Shown here piece after piece: positions 38,051 through 47,088 of a stretch of 64,000 nucleotides of DNA; within the stretch, counting starts at the first letter, position 1; each line of letters starts with the position of its first letter. Origin of the DNA: Chromohalobacter sp. 11-W (GTDB lineage Bacteria; Pseudomonadota; Gammaproteobacteria; Pseudomonadales; Halomonadaceae); the NCBI RefSeq assembly GCF_029889905.1, contig NZ_JARANZ010000006.1:210741-274740 (forward strand). The letters are read 5' to 3'. A program made the translations under genes and the position numbers. The notes beneath the pieces were generated by a model. The model had not been told where the DNA came from and made no database searches. It saw only the letters and a list, made by a program, of their open reading frames with translations.

Positions 38051-39939
38051 CGCGAAGAAACGCCGATTTCGGCTTCGGCCTTACGTTTGAGTTCGATCAC
38101 GCGGCGCTCCATATCGCCGCGTTTGGCCTCGCCCACCGGAATAGGGTCACCGAAGTGGAGCGCCACCCGGGCCCGGAAACGCCGTGGCCATTTGGTCAAC
38201 GCCTTGCCGCCGCAATTCGATGTCCAAGATCCCCACAGCCCGGCTAATCCGGCAGGCACCACCGGCACCGGGTCTCGCGCCAGAATGATCTCCACGCCCC
38301 GCCGAAAACGCTGCATTTCGCCGTCGGACGTCAAGCGCCCCTCGGGGAACAACATCACCACCTCGCCCTGACGCAGGGCGTGACTCACTTCATCCAAGGC
38401 ACGCCGCACGCCGCCAGGATCGCAGCGCTCGGAATCCACCGGAATAGCGCCGGCAATGCGAAAGAACCAATTGAGCCACGGAGATTCGTAGATCGGGCGA
38501 TCCATCAAGAAGCGCAGCGGACGCGGGCATCCACCGCCCAGGATCAAGGCGTCCATGAAGCTGACGTGGTTGCACACCACCAGCGCCGCGCCACGTGCGG
38601 GCACCGATTGGCGACCGCGAAAACGCAGCCGATACAACACGCGAATCAGCACGAAAATCGACAGACGCAGTGCCGGACGCGGCACCATGCACAGGATGAC
38701 TGCCGCCAGCGTCAGGGACACCGCCGACAAGGCCAGCATGAAGGTATTGAGCGAGGCGCCGATCACACTCAGCACGACCACACCGAAGCCCGCCGCCAGC
38801 ACCATGAACAGTGCATTGAGAATATTGTTAGCGGCGATCATGCGGGCCCGATTGTCATCGCCGCTTTCGAGCTGAATCAGCGTATATAACGGCACGATGT
38901 ACAAACCGCCGCCCAAACCGATTACCGCAAAATCGAGCATCTGGCGCCAGAAACCCGGTGACAGGCTCAATGCCGCCAACCCGGTATCGCTGCCCGCCAG
39001 CGGCTGACTCAGCCCCAGGTCGAGACCGGCCAGACCGAAGAGCATGGCGCCGGCCGGTATCAGCCCGACTTCCAGACGTCCCGCCGACAGCCGCGCGCAC
39101 AATAGCGCGCCCGCGCCAACGCCCAGCGCGAACGCGCCCAGCAAGGCACTGACCACAGCTTCGTTGCCATGCACGACATCGCGTGTCCAGGCAGGCAGTT
39201 GGGTCAGGTAGCAGGCACCTAGAAACCAGAACAAACTGATGCCCAGCAAGGCACGAAATACCCGTGGTTGACGCCAGGCGTCGCGCATCACTTCACGGCC
39301 GCCATGCCAAGGCCGCCACTGTGTGGTGCCCGCCTGGCTGGGCGGCGCGCTCGGCACCCATAGGCTGGCGACGAGCCCCAAGAGCGCCAGCACGACCAAG
39401 GTGGCGGCGATACTCCCCCGCGCCCAATCACCATCGAACGATGCCAGCACCCCTGCCAGCAGCGTCCCCAGCAGGATCGACAGAAAAGTGCCCAGACTGA
39501 TCCAGGCATTGCCCTTGACGAGCTCGGTCGGCGACAGGTGTTGCGGCAAAATGGCGTACTTCACCGGCCCGAAAAGCGCCGACTGGGTACCCATCATGAA
39601 CAACAATGCCAGCAGCACGGCATAGGCCTCATACCAGACGGCGGCCGCCGCCATGCTCATGGTCACGAGTTCCAGCACCTTGAGGCGTCTGACCAAGCGT
39701 CGCTTGTCGAGACGGTCGGCCAGTAAGCCGCCCCACGCCGAAAACAACAAGAAAGGCAGGATGAATAGCCCCGCCGCGAGATTGTTGAGCAATCCCGTGT
39801 CCCAGCCATAGCGCGGCACGGCGACGAAGGTCAGTAGCAACAACAGGACATTCTTGAACACGTTGTCATTGAACGCGCCCAAGGCTTGTGTCCAGAAGAA
39901 GGGAGCGAACCGACGCTGGGTAAGCAATCGGGGGATCAC
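38047..39939 (-). CDS. MFS transporter fused to a PlsC-type acyltransferase
   Basis: A 630-residue fusion. Residues 1-415 form a 12-segment MFS domain of the LplT (lysophospholipid transporter) type (FFWTQALGAFNDNVFKNVLLLL). Residues about 430-630 are an acyltransferase with the catalytic motif NHVSFMD (His458, Asp463), then FPEGRLTSDGEMQRFRRGVE. In E. coli these steps are LplT and Aas; the acyl-ACP synthetase part of Aas is missing here. Probable role: flipping and re-acylating lysophospholipids in the inner membrane. The GTG start overlaps the stop of the upstream tetR gene (GTGA), and its stop overlaps that of the convergent CorC-like gene. Confidence 0.9.
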   Translation of the reverse strand: MIPRLLTQRRFAPFFWTQALGAFNDNVFKNVLLLLLTFVAVPRYGWDTGLLNNLAAGLFILPFLLFSAWGGLLADRLDKRRLVRRLKVLELVTMSMAAAAVWYEAYAVLLALLFMMGTQSALFGPVKYAILPQHLSPTELVKGNAWISLGTFLSILLGTLLAGVLASFDGDWARGSIAATLVVLALLGLVASLWVPSAPPSQAGTTQWRPWHGGREVMRDAWRQPRVFRALLGISLFWFLGACYLTQLPAWTRDVVHGNEAVVSALLGAFALGVGAGALLCARLSAGRLEVGLIPAGAMLFGLAGLDLGLSQPLAGSDTGLAALSLSPGFWRQMLDFAVIGLGGGLYIVPLYTLIQLESGDDNRARMIAANNILNALFMVLAAGFGVVVLSVIGASLNTFMLALSAVSLTLAAVILCMVPRPALRLSIFVLIRVLYRLRFRGRQSVPARGAALVVCNHVSFMDALILGGGCPRPLRFLMDRPIYESPWLNWFFRIAGAIPVDSERCDPGGVRRALDEVSHALRQGEVVMLFPEGRLTSDGEMQRFRRGVEIILARDPVPVVPAGLAGLWGSWTSNCGGKALTKWPRRFRARVALHFGDPIPVGEAKRGDMERRVIELKRKAEAEIGVSSR

Positions 39940-40550
39940 GGTTCTCTCGGACCGTACTTGAGCCCCATCAGCGTGGTGGTGAGCAATTGATCGAGCAACT
40001 CGGTGACTTCCAGCGACTGGCCCTGCCAGACGCCCAGACGTTCGTTGAGGCCCAACTGGACCAGGCCGTGCACGCTACCCCACAGGGTACGGGCCATGCG
40101 CCTTGCTTCGAGCTCGCCCATCAACGGTTGATACTCGGCAAGCGCCGCCTCGACACGCACGAACAGGCCCTCGATCATGTCGTTCTGACGCTGGTCCAGC
40201 TCGCCCTCCTGGGCCAGCGGATAATCGAACAGCATCTGCCAGCGATAAGGCTCGTGCTGCGCGAACATCCAATAAGCCGTCGCCAATGCCTTGAGACGCG
40301 GCTCGGGGTCGGCACCTTCGAGTCCCTCTACGGCTACTCGCAAGCGTCCCAGCGTCTCGACATTGACGTATTGCAGCAGGTTGCCAAAACTCCCGTAGAG
40401 TTTCAGCAGCGTGCTGGGCGCACATCCCACCTCGCGCGCCAACGAGCGCAGCGACAGCGTATGCACAGGATTATCGCGTAGCCAGGCGTCACACGCCGCC
40501 ATTACCTGACCATGCAGCACCTCGGGTGCATGCTGTCTGGGACGAGCCAT
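39936..40550 (-). CDS. TetR-family transcriptional regulator
   Basis: The ATG at 40550 (MARPRQHAPEVLHGQV), preceded by ACGAGGAATCCG, gives 204 residues. The N-terminal HTH is TLSLRSLAREVGCAPSTLLKLYGSFGNLL (about residues 32-60), followed by a ligand domain of the TetR_C type with FAQHEPYRWQMLFDYPL and a WGSVHGLVQLGL helix. Its stop overlaps the GTG start of the MFS-PlsC gene by 4 bp, so regulator and lipid-remodelling fusion are translationally coupled and the regulator probably responds to a lipid-related signal; the ligand is unknown. Confidence 0.88.
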   Translation of the reverse strand: MARPRQHAPEVLHGQVMAACDAWLRDNPVHTLSLRSLAREVGCAPSTLLKLYGSFGNLLQYVNVETLGRLRVAVEGLEGADPEPRLKALATAYWMFAQHEPYRWQMLFDYPLAQEGELDQRQNDMIEGLFVRVEAALAEYQPLMGELEARRMARTLWGSVHGLVQLGLNERLGVWQGQSLEVTELLDQLLTTTLMGLKYGPREP

Positions 40551-40724
40551 CGGATTCCTCGTGATGAGCATGCGCGGCACTTAACTCTTGCCACTCTACT
40601 GCCGCTCTTACTAGTTTTGCTCTTAGCGAGCGCAAGAGTCCGAACCGCGCGTGATCGAACAGCGTTTCCCCCAGCATATCGGGAACGCACGCAAACGCAA
40701 GTGGCAAGCCCTGCGATAAATCAA

Positions 40725-40758
40725 AAGCCACGCTGGTAAGCGCCCACCAGCGTGGCTT
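40725..40758 (-). terminator. Perfect 13-bp hairpin upstream of the SRAP gene
   Basis: Arms 40725-40737 and 40746-40758 (AAGCCACGCTGGT and complement), 8-nt loop. A T-rich tail (CTTTTGATTT) follows only on the minus strand, so it looks like a leftward terminator although no leftward gene ends here. Confidence 0.65.
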
Positions 40759-40789
40759 ACCCTGTCGCGTCGAACCGCGAGGAGAGAGC

Positions 40790-41461
40790 ATGGCCGGCCG
40801 TCTTTACATCAAGCCCTGGACAACGCCGCCGCTCGACGCGCTGCGCCAGGACGACCAGCCGATCGTCGGCCCCAACCTGGCACCGCGCCGCCCTATTTCG
40901 ATCATTCGTCAGGACGCGGGCGAAGCGCATTGGGCCACGGTATTCTGGGGATTGACCCCGCCTTGGCTCAAGGTACTGGATCATGCCCCGCATTGCGCCC
41001 GCGCCGAATCGCTCGAGCAGCGCCCGATGTTTCGCGAGGCCTTCCAAGCACGGCGCTGCCTGATTCCGGTCGCCGGGGTTTACGTATGGAAACCGCAGCC
41101 ACGCATGAAGCAGCCGTTTCTGGTCACGCGCGTCGACCGGGCGCCGCTGCTGCTGGCCGGGGTCTGGTGCCGTTATCACACCACGCTGACAGAGTTCAAC
41201 GACTCCACGGCCTTGATCACGGTGCCCAGCAATGCGCTGCTGACACCGCTCAGCGATCGCTTCCCGGCCGTCATCGAGGCGGGCGATGCCCACGAGTGGC
41301 TGGCGCCAACCACCCCGGACGAGCGTGCTCATGAGATGCTGACTCCCGCCTCCTTGGAACTGTTGGGCGCTTTTCCTGTATCAAGACGTGTCAACGATCC
41401 AAAGCATCAAGACTGGGCCTGCGGACATCCCACCGGCCCGATGACCTACTGGCATCACTGA
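40790..41461 (+). CDS. SRAP (YedK/HMCES) domain protein lacking the catalytic residues
   Basis: YedK/HMCES proteins crosslink to abasic sites in single-stranded DNA through Cys2. This 223-residue protein keeps the fold markers: VFWGLTPPW, CARAESLEQRPMFREAFQARRCLIP, KQPFLVTR, LAGVW, SDRFPAVI and SRRVNDPKHQDW. But the active residues are changed: Cys2 is Ala (start MAGR), the Asn of NARAE is Cys69, the Glu of the GFYEW box is Val99 (GVYVW), and the His of IHDRMP is Ser155 (LSDRFP). GCGAGGAGAG before the ATG supports this start, so no missed Cys2 exists. Probably a DNA-binding pseudoenzyme. A hairpin lies 32 bp upstream. Confidence 0.85.
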   Translation: MAGRLYIKPWTTPPLDALRQDDQPIVGPNLAPRRPISIIRQDAGEAHWATVFWGLTPPWLKVLDHAPHCARAESLEQRPMFREAFQARRCLIPVAGVYVWKPQPRMKQPFLVTRVDRAPLLLAGVWCRYHTTLTEFNDSTALITVPSNALLTPLSDRFPAVIEAGDAHEWLAPTTPDERAHEMLTPASLELLGAFPVSRRVNDPKHQDWACGHPTGPMTYWHH

Positions 41462-41477
41462 ACAAGGAGTCTTCACC

Positions 41478-44303
41478 GTGTTTTCGTCCTCTCCCCTTGC
41501 ATGCCGCTGGCTGCTCGGCGCGCTCCTCGTTCTCGTCGCCGGTTACCAAACGGCGCGCGCCAGCGACCCAGTGGCCGAGGTCGTCGAGCCGACCGTCAGC
41601 CCCAACGATACTCGCGATTATCGTGCCCTGACGCTCGACAATGGCCTCGAGGTCTTGATGGTCAGCGATCCTCAGGCCGACAAGGCTGCCGCCGCCATGA
41701 ACGTGGACGTCGGTAGCGCCGACGACCCTGACGCCACCCCGGGCTTGGCGCACTTCCTCGAACACATGCTGTTCCTGGGCACCGACCGTTATCCGGAAGC
41801 CGACGCCTACCAGAATTTCATTTCCGCCCACGGCGGCGATCACAACGCTTTCACCGCATCGCGCGACACCAACTACTTCTTCGACATCGAGCCGCAAGCG
41901 CTGCCCGAGGCTCTGGATCGCTTCAGCCGCTTCTTCATTGCACCGCGCTTCAATGCCGAGTACGTCGACCGCGAGCGCAATGCCGTCAACTCGGAGTATC
42001 AGGCGCGTCTGCGCGACGATAGCCGGCGCCTCCAAGAGGCCATCAATCAGGCACTCAATCCCGAACACCCCATGACCCGCTTCTCAGTCGGTAGCCTGGA
42101 GACACTCAAGGACGGAGATACGTCATCGCTGCGCGAACGTCTGGTCGATTTCTACAAGGCGCACTACGGCGCCAATGTCATGCACCTGACGGTCATCGGT
42201 CCACAATCGCTGGATGAACTGGAAGCCATGCTGCGCGACCGCTTCGCCCAGGTGCCCGATCGTCATTTATCGCGCAGCGAAATCGACACGCCCTTGGTCA
42301 CCGACGACGAGCTGCCCGCACGTTTGGAGGTCAAGAGCCTATCGCAGGACAAGCAGGTGCGCTTCCTGTTCCCGATCCCCGACCCGCAGGGCGACTATCG
42401 CATCAAGCCGGCCGACTATCTCGCCAATCTGCTGGGCCATGAAGGCGAGGGAAGCCTGCTCGCGGCATTGCGTCACAAGGGATGGGCCGATGGCCTCTCG
42501 GCAGGCACCATGAACGGCGATGGCCAGCACGCGTTCTTCGCTGTCTCGGTCAGCCTCACGCCAGAAGGCGCACGGCATATCGATCGCATTCAGGCCAGCC
42601 TTTTCGATCAGATCACACGGATTCGCGAGGACGGGCTGCAGGCGTGGCGCTACGCTGAGCAAGCTCGCCTCAACGAACAAGCGTTTCGTTTTCAGCAACC
42701 GGGCGAGCCTATCGACCAGGTCAGCCAATTGGCCATGAATCTGGCCGATTATCCGCTCGAGGATGTGCAATACGCGCCGTATCGCATGGACGGTTTCGAT
42801 GCCGCACGTATTCGGGAGTATCTCGCCGACATGACCCCGTCGCACTTATTGCGCGTCTATAGCGGCCCCAATGTCGACGGCGACGACACCTCACCCTACT
42901 TCGAGGCGCCCTACACACTGACGCGACTCTCGACTTGGCCGGACGCCGCGCCGCTCGACAACCTCGGTCTGCCTCCGCATAACCCTTTTATCGCCAGCGA
43001 TCTGGAGGTTCACGACGCCAGTGGCGATAAACCGCATGCCATCGTCGAGGCGCCCAGCGTCGAGCTCTGGCACCTCGCCAACGATCGCTTCGGTACACCG
43101 CGCGTGGAGTGGCGATTCAGCCTACAGAATCCCGACGCCTCCGACAGCGCCCGCAATGCCGCCTTGACGCGCCTGCTCGCCGGCTGGGTCACCGACAGTC
43201 TCAACGAACGCTTCTACCCAGCCCGACTGGCCGGACAATCCTTCGATGCCTATGCCCACGCCCGCGGCATCACGCTCACCTTCTCAGGTTGGCGCGATCG
43301 TCAGGCACGTCTGATGGGCGACGTCCTCGAACGTCTAAAGGAAGGTGACATCAGCGAAGAAAGCTTCTCGCGCGTCAAGTATCGGCTCTCGCAGCAATGG
43401 CAAAACGCGCCCCAGGCGCCACTGCATCAGCAAATGTATCGCACGCTCAGTGAGTCGCTGTTGCGCCCTCAGTGGACGACGTCCTCGATGCTCGAGGCGC
43501 TGGATACGCTGAGCGTCGGCGACCTGCGCGACTATCGCGACGCCTTCCTCGGAGATCTCTATCTGCAAGCCATGGCGGTGGGCAATCTGGATTCTGACCT
43601 GGCACGTCGTGAGGGGCTGCAAGTAGCCAATGCACTCACACCCCGGCTCGAGGCCTCGGACATCCCTGACCTGTCACCGCTGGCGATTCCCGAGACGCCG
43701 CCGACCCTGCATCCGCGCAGTACCCGCAACGACGCCGCCGTATTGCGCTATCTGCAAGGCCCGGACCGCAGCCTCGACAGTCAAGCCCGTCTGGCGGTAC
43801 TCGGCAAGATGCTCGAATCGCCGTTCTACAACCAGTTACGCACCGAGGAGCAACTCGGCTATATCGTCACGGCCGGCTATTCGCCCGTGCTCGATGCGCC
43901 GGGTCTGGCGATGCTGGTGCAATCCCCGGACACTCCCAGCAAGCGCATCGCCGCACGCATGGATGCCTTCCTGAAGGACTTCGACGCACGCCTTCAAGCA
44001 CTCGACAATAGCGAGCTGGCACCTTATCGCGACGCGGTCAGCAGTCGCCTGAGGGAGCGCGACAACAGCCTGGGTGAGCTGACCAACCGCCTCTGGCAGA
44101 CGCTGGCCTACGCCGAGCCGGACTTCTCACGGCGCGAGAAACTGGCGGATCGCGTCGACGCCATGGATGCCTCTGCCATTCGCCAGGCGTGGCGCGCGCT
44201 ACGCCACACACAGCCGCTCACGGTGAACTACGATGCGCATACCCAACCCAGCGATGTCATGGGGCTGACGCGCGACTTCCGGCCGCTCCCCGCCAGCGAC
44301 TGA
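41478..44303 (+). CDS. Periplasmic M16-family zinc metallopeptidase (pitrilysin/insulinase type)
   Basis: The 941-residue protein starts at a GTG (41478) with AAGGAG 9 bp upstream, 17 bp after the SRAP stop. A signal peptide (CRWLLGALLVLVAGYQTARA) directs export. The inverted zinc motif HFLEH (His92, Glu95, His96) and downstream Glu173 in ERNAVNSEY complete the site. The rest follows the four-lobed pitrilysin pattern, with QLGYIVTAGYSPV and LAMLVQSPDTPS in the third and fourth lobes. Size and order match E. coli protease III (962 residues); probable role is degradation of small peptides in the periplasm. A hairpin terminates it. Confidence 0.93.
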   Translation: MFSSSPLACRWLLGALLVLVAGYQTARASDPVAEVVEPTVSPNDTRDYRALTLDNGLEVLMVSDPQADKAAAAMNVDVGSADDPDATPGLAHFLEHMLFLGTDRYPEADAYQNFISAHGGDHNAFTASRDTNYFFDIEPQALPEALDRFSRFFIAPRFNAEYVDRERNAVNSEYQARLRDDSRRLQEAINQALNPEHPMTRFSVGSLETLKDGDTSSLRERLVDFYKAHYGANVMHLTVIGPQSLDELEAMLRDRFAQVPDRHLSRSEIDTPLVTDDELPARLEVKSLSQDKQVRFLFPIPDPQGDYRIKPADYLANLLGHEGEGSLLAALRHKGWADGLSAGTMNGDGQHAFFAVSVSLTPEGARHIDRIQASLFDQITRIREDGLQAWRYAEQARLNEQAFRFQQPGEPIDQVSQLAMNLADYPLEDVQYAPYRMDGFDAARIREYLADMTPSHLLRVYSGPNVDGDDTSPYFEAPYTLTRLSTWPDAAPLDNLGLPPHNPFIASDLEVHDASGDKPHAIVEAPSVELWHLANDRFGTPRVEWRFSLQNPDASDSARNAALTRLLAGWVTDSLNERFYPARLAGQSFDAYAHARGITLTFSGWRDRQARLMGDVLERLKEGDISEESFSRVKYRLSQQWQNAPQAPLHQQMYRTLSESLLRPQWTTSSMLEALDTLSVGDLRDYRDAFLGDLYLQAMAVGNLDSDLARREGLQVANALTPRLEASDIPDLSPLAIPETPPTLHPRSTRNDAAVLRYLQGPDRSLDSQARLAVLGKMLESPFYNQLRTEEQLGYIVTAGYSPVLDAPGLAMLVQSPDTPSKRIAARMDAFLKDFDARLQALDNSELAPYRDAVSSRLRERDNSLGELTNRLWQTLAYAEPDFSRREKLADRVDAMDASAIRQAWRALRHTQPLTVNYDAHTQPSDVMGLTRDFRPLPASD

Positions 44304-44331
44304 ACATATCGTCAGCGGCCCCACCATGCAA

Positions 44332-44358
44332 AACGCCCGGGTTCATGGCCCGGGCGTT
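44332..44358. terminator. 10-bp hairpin between the M16 peptidase and sbcB
   Basis: Arms AACGCCCGGG (44332-44341) and its complement (44349-44358), 7-nt loop, between the convergent gene ends. Confidence 0.75.
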
Positions 44359-44383
44359 GCGTGTCTGATCAGCACATGTCGCG

Positions 44384-45871
44384 TCAATCAAACGCCTGCG
44401 GCGGCATCATCGCTTCGACGTGCATGACCAGTTCCTCGAGTACCTGGCGCTGTTCGTCATCCAGCGAGACCTGGTTGAGCCGCTCGATCTCGCGCGCAAA
44501 CCCTGTCAACGTCAGACCCGATACCTCGGCATCGTTCATGCGCGCCCAACGGTAGGCTTCCCACTGCGCCTGTTCGTCGCCACTCAAGGTATCGGGATAG
44601 TTGCGCGCCCGCAGACGGAACAGCATTTCCTCCAGGCGCGGGTCCTGAAAGGCGAAACGCGCATCAGCCAGATCCCAGGGCGCCATTTCGCGGGCACGCT
44701 GCATTTCGCGACGATCCGCCGGCGAGAAGAAGCCTCCCGAATACAGCATCACGTCCGGGTCGCTGGGTGGCGCTCCGGGGCCATCGGCGAACACCTCGGC
44801 GGCCTTGGCCGCCACGTCCGGCGCGGCCTGAAGCTGCTTCCAGTGCCCCCGGCAAGCGTCCATGTCCAGCCCCAGCCGGGCCACGATATCGCCATATTCG
44901 CCCTGACGGGGGCCACTGGTATCCTTGAGCGAGGTGGCCGGCATGATCACCGGGCTCTTGTTGATTTGAATCACCTTGAGCGGAATGCGCGCCTCGCCCT
45001 CGGCCAACTCATCGGCACTGGCGAATACCCGCTCGCGAATCTGCGCGGCGCTCAATGACAGCAGCGGCGTCGGGTCCACCGACAAGTCATAGACGATCAC
45101 CCCATTGGGGTTGCTCGGGTGCTCGGCCAGCGGCACCACCAGAGCGCTACACCCGCGACTTGCCGGATAGCGCCGCGAGACGTGGAGCATCGGCTTGCGT
45201 GCCTGAATGTCCAGCATCTTGGCAACCGTGCGCTTATCGCGCAGCTTGAGCAGATACTCGAACAGTTGAGGATTGCGCGACTTGAGCAGGCGCGCCAAAT
45301 CGATGGTCGCCCGCACGTCGGACAAGGCGTCGTGGGCACCGGCGTGCTCGATGCCATTGGCGGCGGTCAAATCCTCGAGACGAAAACTCGGCGCACCGTC
45401 CTCGCGCGTCGGCCACTCGATGCCTTCCGGACGCAGGGCATGGTACGTACGCACCACATCGATCAAGTCCCAGCGCGAATTGCCGTTTTGCCACTCGCGG
45501 GAATACGGGTCGATGAAGTTACGGTAAAAGAGATGGCGGCTGACTTCATCGTCGAAGCGCAGCGTGTTGTAGCCCAGCGAACAGGTACCGGGCACGCTCA
45601 TTTCGGCATGAATGCGCGCGGCGAACTCGATCTCGGCGAGACCTCGACGACGCGCGGCTTGGGGCGTGATGCCCGTGATCAAACAGGCCTGGGGATGCGG
45701 CAGGAAATCATCTGCCGGCTTGCAATAGAACGTCAGCGGCTCGCCGATCGGGTTGAAATCGAGATCGGTGCGGATCGCGGCGAACTGCGCGGGGCGGTCG
45801 CGCCGAGGATCGGCACCGAAAGTTTCATAGTCATGCCAAAGAAAGGTCGGCTCGCTCTTGCCCTGCGCCAT
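44384..45871 (-). CDS. sbcB: Exodeoxyribonuclease I (SbcB)
   Basis: 3'-5' single-strand DNA exonuclease acting in recombination and mismatch repair. The ATG at 45871 (MAQGKSEPTFLWHDYETFG) gives 495 residues, close to E. coli's 475. DEDD motifs: FLWHDYETFGADPRRDRPAQFA (Exo I), the SLGYNTLRFDDEVSRHLFYRN segment (Exo II) and EHAGAHDALSDVRATIDLARL (Exo III); the SH3-like and C-terminal helical domains follow (ARNYPDTLSGDEQAQWEAYR). Convergent with the M16 gene and downstream of minE on the same strand. Confidence 0.96.
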   Translation of the reverse strand: MAQGKSEPTFLWHDYETFGADPRRDRPAQFAAIRTDLDFNPIGEPLTFYCKPADDFLPHPQACLITGITPQAARRRGLAEIEFAARIHAEMSVPGTCSLGYNTLRFDDEVSRHLFYRNFIDPYSREWQNGNSRWDLIDVVRTYHALRPEGIEWPTREDGAPSFRLEDLTAANGIEHAGAHDALSDVRATIDLARLLKSRNPQLFEYLLKLRDKRTVAKMLDIQARKPMLHVSRRYPASRGCSALVVPLAEHPSNPNGVIVYDLSVDPTPLLSLSAAQIRERVFASADELAEGEARIPLKVIQINKSPVIMPATSLKDTSGPRQGEYGDIVARLGLDMDACRGHWKQLQAAPDVAAKAAEVFADGPGAPPSDPDVMLYSGGFFSPADRREMQRAREMAPWDLADARFAFQDPRLEEMLFRLRARNYPDTLSGDEQAQWEAYRWARMNDAEVSGLTLTGFAREIERLNQVSLDDEQRQVLEELVMHVEAMMPPQAFD

Positions 45872-45942
45872 GGCCGCAGTCTCCCCACTGCCAAAAGCGC
45901 TCAGCCTAGCATACCCGGCCAACCGACTCAGCCGGAATGCAG

Positions 45943-46197
45943 CTACTCATCACGCGGCAGCGTGACGTTAAGCTCGAGCACCGAACAGTCATTATCGCGA
46001 TCGAGACTGATGTTGATCGCATCCTGATCCACTTGCACGTAACGCCTGATCACCTCGAGCAACTCTTTTTCCAGCATCGGCATGTAGTCAGGCTGGTCAC
46101 GCTGACCACGCTGGTGCGCCACGATGATCTGTAGGCGCTCCTTGGCCACCGACGCCGACTTCTTGCGTTCGCGCTTGAGAAATTCGAGTAGTTTCAC
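45943..46197 (-). CDS. minE: Cell division topological specificity factor MinE
   Basis: Stimulates MinD ATPase and drives pole-to-pole Min oscillation. The 84 residues have the N-terminal MinD-binding part ([30 protein letters not shown]) and a C-terminal dimer domain ([38 protein letters not shown]). Its start overlaps the minD stop by 4 bp. Order minC-minD-minE on the minus strand is standard. Confidence 0.96.
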   Translation of the reverse strand: MKLLEFLKRERKKSASVAKERLQIIVAHQRGQRDQPDYMPMLEKELLEVIRRYVQVDQDAINISLDRDNDCSVLELNVTLPRDE

Positions 46198-47012
46198 CGG
46201 CGACCTCCTCCGAACATACGGGAGAGCAGCCCTTTCTTCTGGTACTCATGAAAACGTAGCGGTACTTCCTCGCCGAGCAGGCGCGAAACGGTATCGGCAT
46301 AAGCCTGGCCGGCGTCGCTATCCATGTCGTGCACGACCGGCACGCCCTGGTTCGAGGCGCGCAGCACCGCTTCCGACTCGGGAATCAGTCCCACCAGATT
46401 GATGGCCAGAATCTCGCGCACGTCCTCGAGCGTCAGCATATCGCCAGAAGTCACCCGGTTGGGGTCATAGCGCGTAATCAGCAGATGCTCCCTGACCGGC
46501 GGTTCGCTGCGCTCGGCGCGACGTGTCTTGGAGGCCAAGAGCCCAAGGATACGGTCGGAATCGCGGACCGACGATACTTCGGGGTTGGTCACCACGATGG
46601 CCTCGTCGGCGAAATACATCGCCAGCTGCGCACCATGTTCGATGCCCGCCGGCGAATCGCAGACGATGAAGTCGTATTCCTGGGACAGCGTCTCGAGCAC
46701 TTTTTCCACGCCTTCGGGAGTCAATGCCTCCTTATCGCGTGTCTGAGAGGCCGGCAGGATATGCAGGTTTTCGGTCCGCTTGTCACGAATCAGCGCCTGG
46801 TTGAGGCCAGCCTCTCCCTGGATGACGTTGATCAGGTCGTACACCACGCGACGCTCACACCCCATGATCAAATCGAGGTTACGCAAGCCCACGTCGAAAT
46901 CGATCACCACGGTCTTGTTGCCACGCAACGCCAAGCCCGTGGCGATAGCCGCGGCGCTGGTCGTCTTGCCAACTCCGCCCTTGCCGGAGGTCACTACAAT
47001 GATCTTGGCCAA
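46194..47012 (-). CDS. minD: Septum site-determining ATPase MinD
   Basis: Membrane-associated ATPase that recruits MinC and MinE. The 272 residues show the deviant Walker A KGGVGKT (residues 11-17), [22 protein letters not shown], the switch motif [21 protein letters not shown] and a C-terminal amphipathic helix ([19 protein letters not shown]) that binds the membrane. 76 bp after minC and overlapping minE. Confidence 0.98.
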   Translation of the reverse strand: MAKIIVVTSGKGGVGKTTSAAAIATGLALRGNKTVVIDFDVGLRNLDLIMGCERRVVYDLINVIQGEAGLNQALIRDKRTENLHILPASQTRDKEALTPEGVEKVLETLSQEYDFIVCDSPAGIEHGAQLAMYFADEAIVVTNPEVSSVRDSDRILGLLASKTRRAERSEPPVREHLLITRYDPNRVTSGDMLTLEDVREILAINLVGLIPESEAVLRASNQGVPVVHDMDSDAGQAYADTVSRLLGEEVPLRFHEYQKKGLLSRMFGGGRR

Positions 47013-47088
47013 GATGAGCTTCCTGTTGCTATTGAGTCGTTCGTACTAGCCATCCACATTGGCGCGACATGGCGCCCTGACATCCCGA

